In this document: piece after piece, positions 25,981-33,998 of the stretch
How the letters are laid out: each line of letters opens with the position of its first letter
Numbering within the stretch: position 1 is the first letter of the stretch
Assembly: GCA_020633055.1 (NCBI GenBank)
Contig: JACKEJ010000014.1
Coordinates: forward strand, 62,001-126,000
DNA: 64,000 nucleotides
Origin: Sandaracinaceae bacterium
GTDB lineage: Bacteria; Myxococcota_A; Polyangia; Polyangiales; Houyiibacteriaceae
Reading direction: 5' to 3'
Translations under genes and position numbers: made by a program
The notes under the pieces: model-generated
Told to the model about the DNA's origin: nothing
Seen by the model: the letters and a program-made list of their open reading frames with translations, nothing else
Database searches by the model: none

Positions 25981-28155
25981 TCACGGCGCGGGGGCGTCCA
26001 GCACCGGCAAATCCGTCCCGCGGTAGAAGTTCTCCAGCTCGCGCACGCGCGCCTCCAGGCTCGCCCGACGCCGCTCCGACGCCGCGAGCTCATCCCGCGC
26101 CGCACCGAGCTGCTCTGCCTGCCGCGTGGCGTCGGCGACCCGGGCGCGCTCGCGCTGCAGCGCCTCGCTTGCCTCCGCAAGCTGAGCCTCCGTCGCCTCG
26201 GCCCGCCGCCGCTGCTCCGCCTGCGCACGCTCGAGCGTCGCGATGGCGTCGACCTGCTGACGCGCGCGAGCGCTCTGCACCCGCTCGCGCTCCGTGAGCA
26301 GCGTCAGCTCACCGTCCGCACGCGCCAACCGGGAAGCCAGCTGCTCACGCGTCATCCGGCTCGTCTGGTACTCCTCCTCGAGCCGCGCGACGTTGGCCTC
26401 CAGCTCGGCCCTCCGCGCCGCCGATTCGCTCAAGCTCTGAGAGATGCTGTGTGCGCGTGCGCGCGCGAGCTCGGCCTCCACGCCAGCCCGAGCCGCGGCC
26501 TCGCGCGAGACGTGCGCCTGCCGTCGCAGATCGGTGACGACCGCGAAGAACACGGCCAGCACGACGGCCCCAACGGGCACGACCCAGCGCACGGTGGACT
26601 GCAGCCGCGCGCGCCGCTCTGCCGGTCGGGTGAGCGCACACAGCTCGTCACGCAAGCGCTCTGCGGTGGGGCGTTCGTCAGGGCTCACCGCCAGCCAGCG
26701 TTCGAAGCACGGACGGAGGTCGGCCAGCGCCGCGGACGACGGTACCGGAGGCGGGTGAATCGCCCGGTGCCCGATGAACGCGTCCACCGCGCCTGCGGGG
26801 ACTTGGTCCTGGGGCCTGGGATGGAGCGCGTGCAACAGCGTGAGCGCCAGGGAGAAGACGTCGGCTTTGGGGCCGACAGGCGGCGGATCGGGGACATGCG
26901 CGAAGCGCGCGGCGACCTCGGGCGCAAAGTACGCTGGCGTCCCCGCCAGCACCAACTCTGCGTCCTTGGCTGCGACTCCAAGGTCGAGCAGGACCGGGAG
27001 CACGCGCGGTCCGCTCGTTCGAGGCTCGCCAGCCCCATGGTCTCGGTCGAGCGTCGCCAGGAAGACGTTCTCGGGCTTGATGTCCTGGTGGCGGACACCG
27101 GCGCGGTGCATGCTGGCGAGCGCCTCCGCCAGCTGCTCGAAGATCTCGCGCGCTTCGACTCGTGAGAGCGGCCCGCGCACGAGACGCGTGGCGAGCGTCT
27201 CTCCCCGATAGAGGGGCATTACGAACCAGAGGTGCTCGTCGTGCCATCCGTGATCCTTGAGCTGGACCACGGAGGGATGGAAGACTGAAGCGATGTGCTG
27301 CAGCTCGCGGAGGGCTGCGCCGATGGAGCGCGCGTCTGCGCTGCGCGCACGCAGGATCTTCAGCGCGACGACATGCCCCGTGACCTCGCAGTCGCGAGCC
27401 TCGTAGACGTCGGCGAACGCACCCGCCCCGAGCAACGCGCGAACTTCGTAGCGCTGCGCGACGACGGATCCGATGGGTAACACGGGCTCACGTCGCACGC
27501 GACGCGGAGCGGGGGTCGTCGCGGGATCCAGCGCGAACGCCTCCAGCAAGGCGCCCTCCACGGTCCCGTCGAGGCTGGGCGGGGCTGTGCCGAGCAACGC
27601 GGTCGCCCGCGCCACGCCCCGCTCGATCTGGGCACGCACTGCGCTCGGCTCTCGCCCCACGACATGCGCGACGTCCACGTCAGACAGCCGCCGCGCAAAG
27701 CGCAGCTCCAGCACCTCGGCCTCCTCCGACGTGAACGCGGCGCGCAGCGCGGCGAGGTGAAGGCCGTCCGCCCCCTTCCACCAACACTCCGAACGCAACG
27801 GCAACGGCGACGCCGGACACGCGCTGAGCTGCTCCCGTAGCTTCCGATAGTGCATCGCGCGCACACTCGGACCGCCCGACGAGAGCTCTGGTGCGGCACA
27901 CGCGTCAGACAGAGTGTCTACTTGCCGACGTGCCTCGGCGGCTCCCACGCGAATGAGCGCATACTGGAAGAGTCCAACATAGGCGTGATCGAGGGCCCTC
28001 TCTGCCACCAGCCCCGCGACGGTGCCCGAGATGGCCTGGCTCGCAAGAAGAGACCGCGCGGCGATGTCGAGGGTGCTCCGACCGGCAGGTTCATCGAAGC
28101 GAACGTCACCTGAATCAAGGGACGACGACGCGCCACGTTGCGTAAAACTATGCAT
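25981..28155 (-). CDS. Ser/Thr kinase with sigma-like HTH N terminus and coiled-coil C terminus
   Basis: The 724-residue protein has an N-terminal region (about 142-188) that reads like sigma-70 region 4 (EEAEVLELRFARRLSDVDVA, then a second helix). A Hanks-type kinase domain lies at about 235-505: glycine loop GAGAFADVYEARD (243-255), ATP-binding Lys266, catalytic loop HQDIKPENV (356-364), DLG (391-393) and APE (411-413). The usual HRD arginine is Gln and DFG is DLG, so it is a non-RD kinase that should not need loop phosphorylation. One membrane helix (523-541) leads to a long predicted coiled coil outside. It is divergent from opgG. Confidence 0.85.
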   Translation of the reverse strand: MHSFTQRGASSSLDSGDVRFDEPAGRSTLDIAARSLLASQAISGTVAGLVAERALDHAYVGLFQYALIRVGAAEARRQVDTLSDACAAPELSSGGPSVRAMHYRKLREQLSACPASPLPLRSECWWKGADGLHLAALRAAFTSEEAEVLELRFARRLSDVDVAHVVGREPSAVRAQIERGVARATALLGTAPPSLDGTVEGALLEAFALDPATTPAPRRVRREPVLPIGSVVAQRYEVRALLGAGAFADVYEARDCEVTGHVVALKILRARSADARSIGAALRELQHIASVFHPSVVQLKDHGWHDEHLWFVMPLYRGETLATRLVRGPLSRVEAREIFEQLAEALASMHRAGVRHQDIKPENVFLATLDRDHGAGEPRTSGPRVLPVLLDLGVAAKDAELVLAGTPAYFAPEVAARFAHVPDPPPVGPKADVFSLALTLLHALHPRPQDQVPAGAVDAFIGHRAIHPPPVPSSAALADLRPCFERWLAVSPDERPTAERLRDELCALTRPAERRARLQSTVRWVVPVGAVVLAVFFAVVTDLRRQAHVSREAAARAGVEAELARARAHSISQSLSESAARRAELEANVARLEEEYQTSRMTREQLASRLARADGELTLLTERERVQSARARQQVDAIATLERAQAEQRRRAEATEAQLAEASEALQRERARVADATRQAEQLGAARDELAASERRRASLEARVRELENFYRGTDLPVLDAPAP

Positions 28156-28220
28156 TGAGTGTACTCGTCGGGCAACTGGCATACAGGCGTTTGAGAGCTT
28201 GCACTAGACGCATTCAGCTG

Positions 28221-28239
28221 GAAACTATGACCTAGTTTC
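28221..28239. promoter_or_regulatory. Inverted repeat just upstream of opgG
   Basis: GAAACTA (28221-28227) and TAGTTTC (28233-28239) form a perfect 7-bp inverted repeat with a 5-base centre, 12 bases before the opgG start. Flanking GCT and AGC extend the stem with one bulged base. The setting is unusually AT-rich for this genome. It could be an operator or a hairpin that masks the ribosome binding site. A possible TTGCAC-N18-AACTAT promoter overlaps it; that assignment is weak. Confidence 0.4.
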
Positions 28240-28251
28240 AGCGACGCACCC

Positions 28252-29889
28252 ATGACGATCAAACGATTTTCACACCACGATCTTGGCCGGGGATTTATTT
28301 CATATTGGTTCAACTCGCGGACGGCGGCGCGCGCGCTGTGGATCGGCGCCGCCATCCTCCAGCTCACGGCGTGCGCCATCGCGCCAAGCGCCCCGAGCTG
28401 CCAGGACCCCTCCCGTGCGCAGAACCCGTCCGCGCCACACGACGCGAGAGCCACGGAGGTTGCCACTGCATTCACGGCACCCCCGGCGTACTTCGACGTG
28501 TTGGTGCGCGCTGCCCAAGCGCGCGCGGCCGCCCCTCACCGGCCACTCCCTAGCTTGAACGACGACGGCGCCCTGGCTCGGCTCAGCTACGACGAGCACC
28601 GCCAGATTCGCTTTCGCCCCGCGGCCAGCCTGTTTCGAGAGGGCGCGGGCGCGTTCGAAGCTCAGTTCTTCCACCTCGGGGGCACGTCTCGGACGCCCGT
28701 CACGTTGTTCCGCCTCGAGCGGGGCGAGCCCACGGTCATCCCCTACGACCGCTCCTTCTTCACACGCGGCGACGGTGAGCTCCCGGTCGAGCTCGCTGCC
28801 TCCGCCTATGCCGGGTTCAGGCTGCACGGCCCGATCAACGGAAGCGGCTATCGCGACGAGGTGATCGTCTTCCAAGGCGCCAGCTACTTCCGCTCCCTGG
28901 GCCCAGGGCAGGCCTACGGCCTATCGGCACGAGGCCTCGCCATCGACACCGGCACCCCCCGTCCGGAGGAATTCCCGGTGTTCGATGCGTTCTACCTGCT
29001 CCCCCCTCTGCCGGGCGAGCACACGGCCTGGGTGCTCGCGTCGCTCACTTCCCCCCGCGCCGAAGGCGCCTTCGCCTTTCATGTCACGCTCGGGGACGCC
29101 ACCATCGTCGACGTCACCGCGCGCGTGTTCCCGCGCGGCGAGATCGAGGCGCTGGGCATCGCGCCCCTCACCAGCATGTTCCTCTTCGGCGAAGAGTCGC
29201 TCGGTCGTGGTGGTGACTTCCGCCCCGAGGTACACGACTCGGACGTCCTCGTGAGCGTGGGTCGCGGGGGCGAGCACTTGGCACGCCCCCTCCGCAACCC
29301 CGCGCAGACCAGCGTCTCGTCGTTGCGCCTCGACTCCCCGCGCGGTTTCGGGTTGCTCCAGCGAGACCGCGACTTCGACAACTACCAAGACCTCGAGGCC
29401 CACTACCACGCTCGCCCGTCCGCGTGGGTGGAGCCGCTCGACGACTGGGGACCCGGCGCGCTCCGGTTGCTCGAGATCGCGACCGAGCTGGAGACGGACG
29501 ACAACATCGTCGCGATGTGGGTGCCGGACACGGTCCCGGACGACGGCCTCGCGCTCCGCTACCGAATGGCCTTCGGGGACGCCGTAGGCCCCACAGCCGC
29601 GTCCCACGTCGTGTCCACACGGGTCGAGCCTCGGGCGACAGGGCAGGTGCGCTTCCTCGTGGACTTCGTGGGTCCCGGGCTGGTCGACACGTCGAACGTG
29701 GAGCTCGTGCTCACCTCGGGCGCAGCCACCATCCTCGAAGCCCACGTCGAGCCGAACCCACACACTGGCGGGGTGCGCGCATCCTTCGTGCTGGAGGCGA
29801 CACGACCCGCCGAGCTGCGTGCGTTCCTGCGCCGCGGTGACCACACAGTGAGCGAGACGTGGAGCTACCCATGGCGTCCGACCCCGTGA
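28252..29889 (+). CDS. opgG: Glucan biosynthesis protein G (OpgG/MdoG)
   Basis: The 545-residue protein takes part in osmoregulated periplasmic glucan synthesis. Family hallmarks are YDEHRQIRFRP, FEAQFFHLGG, FAGFRLHGPIN-like (here YAGFRLHGPING), VFQGASYFRSLGPGQAYGLSARGLAIDTG in segments, FFGEESLGR-like (FLFGEESLGRG), RPEVHDSDVL and FGLLQRDRDFDNYQDLEAHY in parts. The N terminus ends in LTAC (residues 38-41), a good lipobox, so this OpgG may be a lipoprotein instead of a free periplasmic protein. opgH overlaps its 3' end, as expected for an opgGH operon. Such glucans are classically known from Proteobacteria. Confidence 0.93.
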   Translation: MTIKRFSHHDLGRGFISYWFNSRTAARALWIGAAILQLTACAIAPSAPSCQDPSRAQNPSAPHDARATEVATAFTAPPAYFDVLVRAAQARAAAPHRPLPSLNDDGALARLSYDEHRQIRFRPAASLFREGAGAFEAQFFHLGGTSRTPVTLFRLERGEPTVIPYDRSFFTRGDGELPVELAASAYAGFRLHGPINGSGYRDEVIVFQGASYFRSLGPGQAYGLSARGLAIDTGTPRPEEFPVFDAFYLLPPLPGEHTAWVLASLTSPRAEGAFAFHVTLGDATIVDVTARVFPRGEIEALGIAPLTSMFLFGEESLGRGGDFRPEVHDSDVLVSVGRGGEHLARPLRNPAQTSVSSLRLDSPRGFGLLQRDRDFDNYQDLEAHYHARPSAWVEPLDDWGPGALRLLEIATELETDDNIVAMWVPDTVPDDGLALRYRMAFGDAVGPTAASHVVSTRVEPRATGQVRFLVDFVGPGLVDTSNVELVLTSGAATILEAHVEPNPHTGGVRASFVLEATRPAELRAFLRRGDHTVSETWSYPWRPTP

Positions 29890-32327
29890 ACCTCGCGCTG
29901 CTGACGGACAGCACGGCGCAGCTGACGGCGCACCTGACGGACCGGTCGCGGCGACTCGACGCGCGCGCCAGCGCGGAACACAGGGTCATCGAATACCTGT
30001 TGGCGCTCGGTCTGACCGACACCCGACGGCTGCTCGAGGTCACGCACGAGCTGCTCGCGACGGTCCCCACGCCGCTGGACGACACGGCGCTCGCCGAGGC
30101 CGCCGTGACGCAGGCTCAGGCGCGCGTCGCGGCCTTCTTGCACGACGTGTTCGACGGGCGGGAGGACGAGGTGCACCCGCTCTGGCTGCGCGCCTTCTTC
30201 TCGACCCACCCCGCGGAGTGCCTGGGCGACGTCTCGTCCGCGCGTGCGTGCGCGCTCTCGTTCGGTGACCCGTTCGCGGGCCTCCCCCCGGCGTCCAAAC
30301 GCTTCGCGCAGCAGTCGCTCGAGCCGGCGGGGCTGCCCAGCTGGTTGGTGGGCGTGCTGCCGCCAGCGCTGATCGGAGGCGCCCTCACGGCGCTCCTCTC
30401 GCGCGCCCTCGCGGCAGGGGGCTGGAGCCTGGCCGAGACGGCGTTCATCGTATTGTTCGCGTTCCTGTCGACGCTCGGCGCAGCGGGCTTTTGGACGGCG
30501 CTCCGCGGCTTCGTCGCGCCACACCACGCCCAGCCCGAGGTCCCGCGGGATGCTCCTCTACCCCGGACCGCGCTGCTGATGCCCATCTATCACGAGAGCG
30601 CCGAGCACGTGTTCGCGGCGCTGCACGCCATGCGCGAAGCGCTCTCCCGCGAGCCGGCCGCCCGCGCATTCGAGGTCTTCGTGCTCAGCGACTCACGGAT
30701 CGCGGAGTGCATCGCCGACGAGGAGCGCGCGTTCCGGCGGACGGCCGCGCTGGGGGAGCTACCCATCCCCATCTATTACCGACGCCGCGCGCTGAACGAA
30801 CACCAGAAGGCCGGCAATCTGGCGGAGTTCTTCGAGCGCTTCGGGCACCGCTACGAATACGCCATCGTGCTGGACGCGGACAGCGTGATGCGCGCGGAAA
30901 CGATGCTGTCGCTGGTCCGCCGCATGGAAGCGAACCCGCGCCTCGGGCTGTTGCAGGCGCCCCTTTCGCTCCACGCCGCGACGACCGTGTTCGCGCGCAC
31001 CCACCAGTTCGCCGCGAGCGTCTATGGTGGCGTGTTCATGCGGGGGCTCGCGGCTTGGGCGGGGCGGCACGGGAACTACTACGGGCACAACGCCGCCGTG
31101 CGCGTCCGCGCTTTCATGGATTGCTGCGCTCTGCCCAAGCTGCGCGGTGAACGCCCGTTCGGCGGTACCATCCTGAGCCACGACTTCGTCGAGGCCGCGC
31201 TGCTCTGCCGAGCGGGTTGGGAGGTGCGCACCGCCACGGATCTCGAGGGGAGCTACGAGGAGCTCCCGCCCACCGTGCCCGAGTACGTCGCGCGAGACCG
31301 CAGGTGGTGTCAGGGCAACCTGCAGCACCTCCGCATCGCCTTGGCCGAGGGATTGCTCCCGATGAGCCGCATCCACATGTGGATCGGCGTGTCGGCCTAC
31401 CTGGCTGGCCCGGTGTGGCTCGGCTTCGTGGGCTTGGGCGCGTGGTTGGCCTCCCAGGCACACGGCCCGCTGCTGCCTCACACGCTCGCGCTCGGCCTAT
31501 CGGGGGCCGCGGCCACTCTCATCGTGGGGCCACGCCTCCTCGGGCTGCTGGACACGTGCCGGACGTCAGCGCGTCGGGCCGCCCACGGTGGCGCGGTGTT
31601 GGTGCTGCTCGGCGTCCTCGGCGAGCTGCTCACCTCCCTGGTGTTGGCTCCGGTGCTGATGTTGCACCACGCCCGCATCGTGACCAGCATCGTGCTCGGG
31701 AACGTGGTCACCTGGGGACCCCAGGCGCGACGCGGGGACGCGCCGCTCGCGGCCGTGCTGCGCGCCGAAGCCACCACCTCCGCGTGCGGGGTCGGGCTCG
31801 CGCTCGCTTGCGCATCGTTCGCGCCGGGCCTGCTCCCCTGGCTCGCGCCCGTGTACGTTCCGTGGGTGTTGGCCATCCCGGTGACCGCCATCGTGTCCAG
31901 CCCCGCTCTTGGCCGTGGTGTGCGCGCCCTGGGTCTATTCACCGTGCCCACCGAAGCTCGCCCGGACGACCTGCTACGGCGCGCCGACGCGCTGAGAGCG
32001 TTGACGGCTGCCGACGCCACCGCCCGCTTCCGAGACGTCGTGCTCGACCCGGTGCTCGTGGCCACCAAGCTCGCCGCCGCCCCCGCACCGCGCGCAGCGA
32101 CCCCTCGGCTCGAGCACCTGGCCGAACTGTCGCTGCAGCGAGGTCCAGCTGCGCTCACGAAGCAAGAACAAGAGCTGCTGGTCAACGACCCGGCCAGCCT
32201 GAAGAGGCTGCACCGTGACGCGTGGCGGCGCTGGCCAGTGGAGTCGTGGGCACAGGGCCGCGACCGCCCGCAGCTGCCATCAGACCAGACCCCGCCGGCG
32301 CACGGCGCACCCGCCGTGACGGTGTGA
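29871..32327 (+). CDS. opgH: Glucan glucosyltransferase OpgH/MdoH
   Basis: This 818-residue inner-membrane GT2 enzyme builds the glucan backbone from UDP-glucose. Motifs: LMPIYHES, VLSDS, VLDADSVM (DAD at about 335-337), LSHDFVEAALL (acceptor Asp region) and RDRRWCQGNLQH (about 475-486), the family form of QxxRW. Several membrane helices flank the catalytic domain (about 160-215 and beyond 500). ATG 29871 is chosen because GGAG lies 6 bases before it; an upstream GTG at 29859 lacks such a site. It overlaps opgG by 19 bases. Confidence 0.93.
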   Translation: MASDPVNLALLTDSTAQLTAHLTDRSRRLDARASAEHRVIEYLLALGLTDTRRLLEVTHELLATVPTPLDDTALAEAAVTQAQARVAAFLHDVFDGREDEVHPLWLRAFFSTHPAECLGDVSSARACALSFGDPFAGLPPASKRFAQQSLEPAGLPSWLVGVLPPALIGGALTALLSRALAAGGWSLAETAFIVLFAFLSTLGAAGFWTALRGFVAPHHAQPEVPRDAPLPRTALLMPIYHESAEHVFAALHAMREALSREPAARAFEVFVLSDSRIAECIADEERAFRRTAALGELPIPIYYRRRALNEHQKAGNLAEFFERFGHRYEYAIVLDADSVMRAETMLSLVRRMEANPRLGLLQAPLSLHAATTVFARTHQFAASVYGGVFMRGLAAWAGRHGNYYGHNAAVRVRAFMDCCALPKLRGERPFGGTILSHDFVEAALLCRAGWEVRTATDLEGSYEELPPTVPEYVARDRRWCQGNLQHLRIALAEGLLPMSRIHMWIGVSAYLAGPVWLGFVGLGAWLASQAHGPLLPHTLALGLSGAAATLIVGPRLLGLLDTCRTSARRAAHGGAVLVLLGVLGELLTSLVLAPVLMLHHARIVTSIVLGNVVTWGPQARRGDAPLAAVLRAEATTSACGVGLALACASFAPGLLPWLAPVYVPWVLAIPVTAIVSSPALGRGVRALGLFTVPTEARPDDLLRRADALRALTAADATARFRDVVLDPVLVATKLAAAPAPRAATPRLEHLAELSLQRGPAALTKQEQELLVNDPASLKRLHRDAWRRWPVESWAQGRDRPQLPSDQTPPAHGAPAVTV

Positions 32328-32431
32328 CCTGCGCGTCGAACCGCCTCGTGTACCCGCGCAACATCGAGGCCCTCGACCGCGTGGGCAAGCGCGGGCGAGC
32401 TGCGACCATCGGGGGCGGCCCCCCCCGGCCG

Positions 32432-33142
32432 CTACCCGCGCGTGCGCAGGCGCGGCACCACCTCGGGGTGCGTCAGGTCGGGCACCACCCACGTCGCCCC
32501 AGCCGCATAGAGCTCCGCGTCGCTGAAGCCACCCGTGAGCACCGCCAAGCACTCCGCGCCGATGCCGCGCGCCGCGAGCGCGTCCTTCGGAGTGTCGCCG
32601 ATGATGACCACGCGACACCCCTCGAGTGGCTGCCCGAGCGCCGTTGCCCCCCGCGACGCCCCGGCGCGCACGAGCGCGACCCGCTCCGCGCCGTCGTCAC
32701 CGTAGCCACCAAAGCGGAAGTAGTGCGAGAGCTCACCATGCCGCAGCTTGGTGTGGGCACCGGCCTCGCTGTTGCCCGTCCCGATCCCCATCGCGATGTG
32801 GCGCTCCGCGGCGAGCGAGGCCAGCACCTCGCGCACCCCCGGCAGCACCTGATACGACGGGGAGGCCGGAACCTCCCGAGCGAGGTGGCGCAGATAGGCC
32901 GCGGCGAGGAGCGTCACGCGGTCCGGGCTGACCGGCTCCCCGATGCTCTGTAGACCCCCCTCGAAGATGAGGGGATCGGTCATGCCGCGGAAGTCCATCG
33001 CGTCGAGCGCGTCGCCACGACCACACACCTCGGCGAACGCGGCTCGCATGCTGCGCCGTCCGGCCCCGCCCGTCTTGAGCAAGGTTCCGTCGATGTCGAA
33101 CAACAGCACGGTGGGGCTGTCAGCGGACGGGCGTTCACTCAT
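32432..33142 (-). CDS. HAD-superfamily phosphatase
   Basis: The 236-residue HAD hydrolase has a phosphoglycolate-phosphatase-like layout: DIDGTLLKTGG (nucleophile and acid Asp), a cap with the helix RRSMRAAFAEV, GIGTGNSE (motif II Thr) and VVIIGDTPKDALAARG (motif IV). The substrate is unknown. Its ATG at 33142 overlaps the end of the upstream gene by 8 bases, so it is translationally coupled to the unknown protein and, through that, to the acyl-CoA dehydrogenase. Confidence 0.88.
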   Translation of the reverse strand: MSERPSADSPTVLLFDIDGTLLKTGGAGRRSMRAAFAEVCGRGDALDAMDFRGMTDPLIFEGGLQSIGEPVSPDRVTLLAAAYLRHLAREVPASPSYQVLPGVREVLASLAAERHIAMGIGTGNSEAGAHTKLRHGELSHYFRFGGYGDDGAERVALVRAGASRGATALGQPLEGCRVVIIGDTPKDALAARGIGAECLAVLTGGFSDAELYAAGATWVVPDLTHPEVVPRLRTRG

Positions 33143-33998
33143 CGTCGTTCTCCAGCTCGCGCGGCCCATCCACGCCGGCGCAGGCGGCCACCAACCCGAG
33201 CTCGCGCAGCGCGGGCGCGATCCTACGCGCCTGGTCATCGTCGTCGAAGAGCACCCAGACCTCGTCCACGGGCTGCCCTGGCGCGAGCCGCCCTCGCCGG
33301 TCGATCTCGACGGCGCGCGCCAGGTCCGCGGGACGCAGTCCAGCCGCCCCGCCGACGTAGCGAAAGTAGGCGCGCGCCTCCTCGGGGTCATAGTCGGCCG
33401 CCTCCAAGGAGGGCCCATCGCGCGTGGGCTCGGCGGGGGGCAGGGCCCCCGTGAGCACGCCGTCCGAGACGCTGAACACGGTCGGAGTGACACGGGTGTC
33501 GAGCGACCGCGAGAACGCGTCCCGCGCCCACGCCTCGAGCTCCCGCGCGTCACGCGTCGCGCGCTCCTCGTCTCGCCCGCGCGCGCGCAGCACCAACACG
33601 CCCTGCGTCGGGATCGCCAACCAAGCGCGGTCGGTCGCGAGCCGCTCGTGCGCGTCCCTCAAGTGCTCGCGGGCCAACACCGCGGAGGAGGCGTACTCGT
33701 CCACGGTGACGAGCGCCTCCGGCCAGCCGTCCTCACGGCGCGCGCGCACCTCCCAAGCGAGTGAACGCCGCCTCAGCTGCGCGAGCGCCTCCCACTCCAG
33801 CGCTTCCCGCGAGCGACCTTCCTCCTCGAGCGCCGTCGGGGTCACCGTGAAACGGCGCTGGGCGCCCGTGTACGCGAAGGAGACCCACGGGGTGTGCGCC
33901 GCGTCGAAGTCGACCAACGGACGCACCACGGCGAGCGACTGCCCGCTCCAATCCAGCTCCTGCAACACGGGCAGCAGCACGCCAGGGGGCCGGCTCAC
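33135..33998 (-). CDS. Hypothetical protein in acyl-CoA dehydrogenase operon
   Basis: The 287-residue soluble protein is rich in Arg, Glu and Ala and lacks a signal peptide or membrane helix. Segments such as AWLAIPTQGVLVLRARGRDEE and DEVWVLFDDDDQ suggest a mixed alpha/beta fold. GTG 33998 overlaps the upstream stop as GTGA, the classic coupled arrangement; an earlier GTG at 34007 is possible. The 3' end overlaps the HAD gene by 8 bases. I do not recognise the family. Confidence 0.65.
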   Translation of the reverse strand: MSRPPGVLLPVLQELDWSGQSLAVVRPLVDFDAAHTPWVSFAYTGAQRRFTVTPTALEEEGRSREALEWEALAQLRRRSLAWEVRARREDGWPEALVTVDEYASSAVLAREHLRDAHERLATDRAWLAIPTQGVLVLRARGRDEERATRDARELEAWARDAFSRSLDTRVTPTVFSVSDGVLTGALPPAEPTRDGPSLEAADYDPEEARAYFRYVGGAAGLRPADLARAVEIDRRGRLAPGQPVDEVWVLFDDDDQARRIAPALRELGLVAACAGVDGPRELENDDE

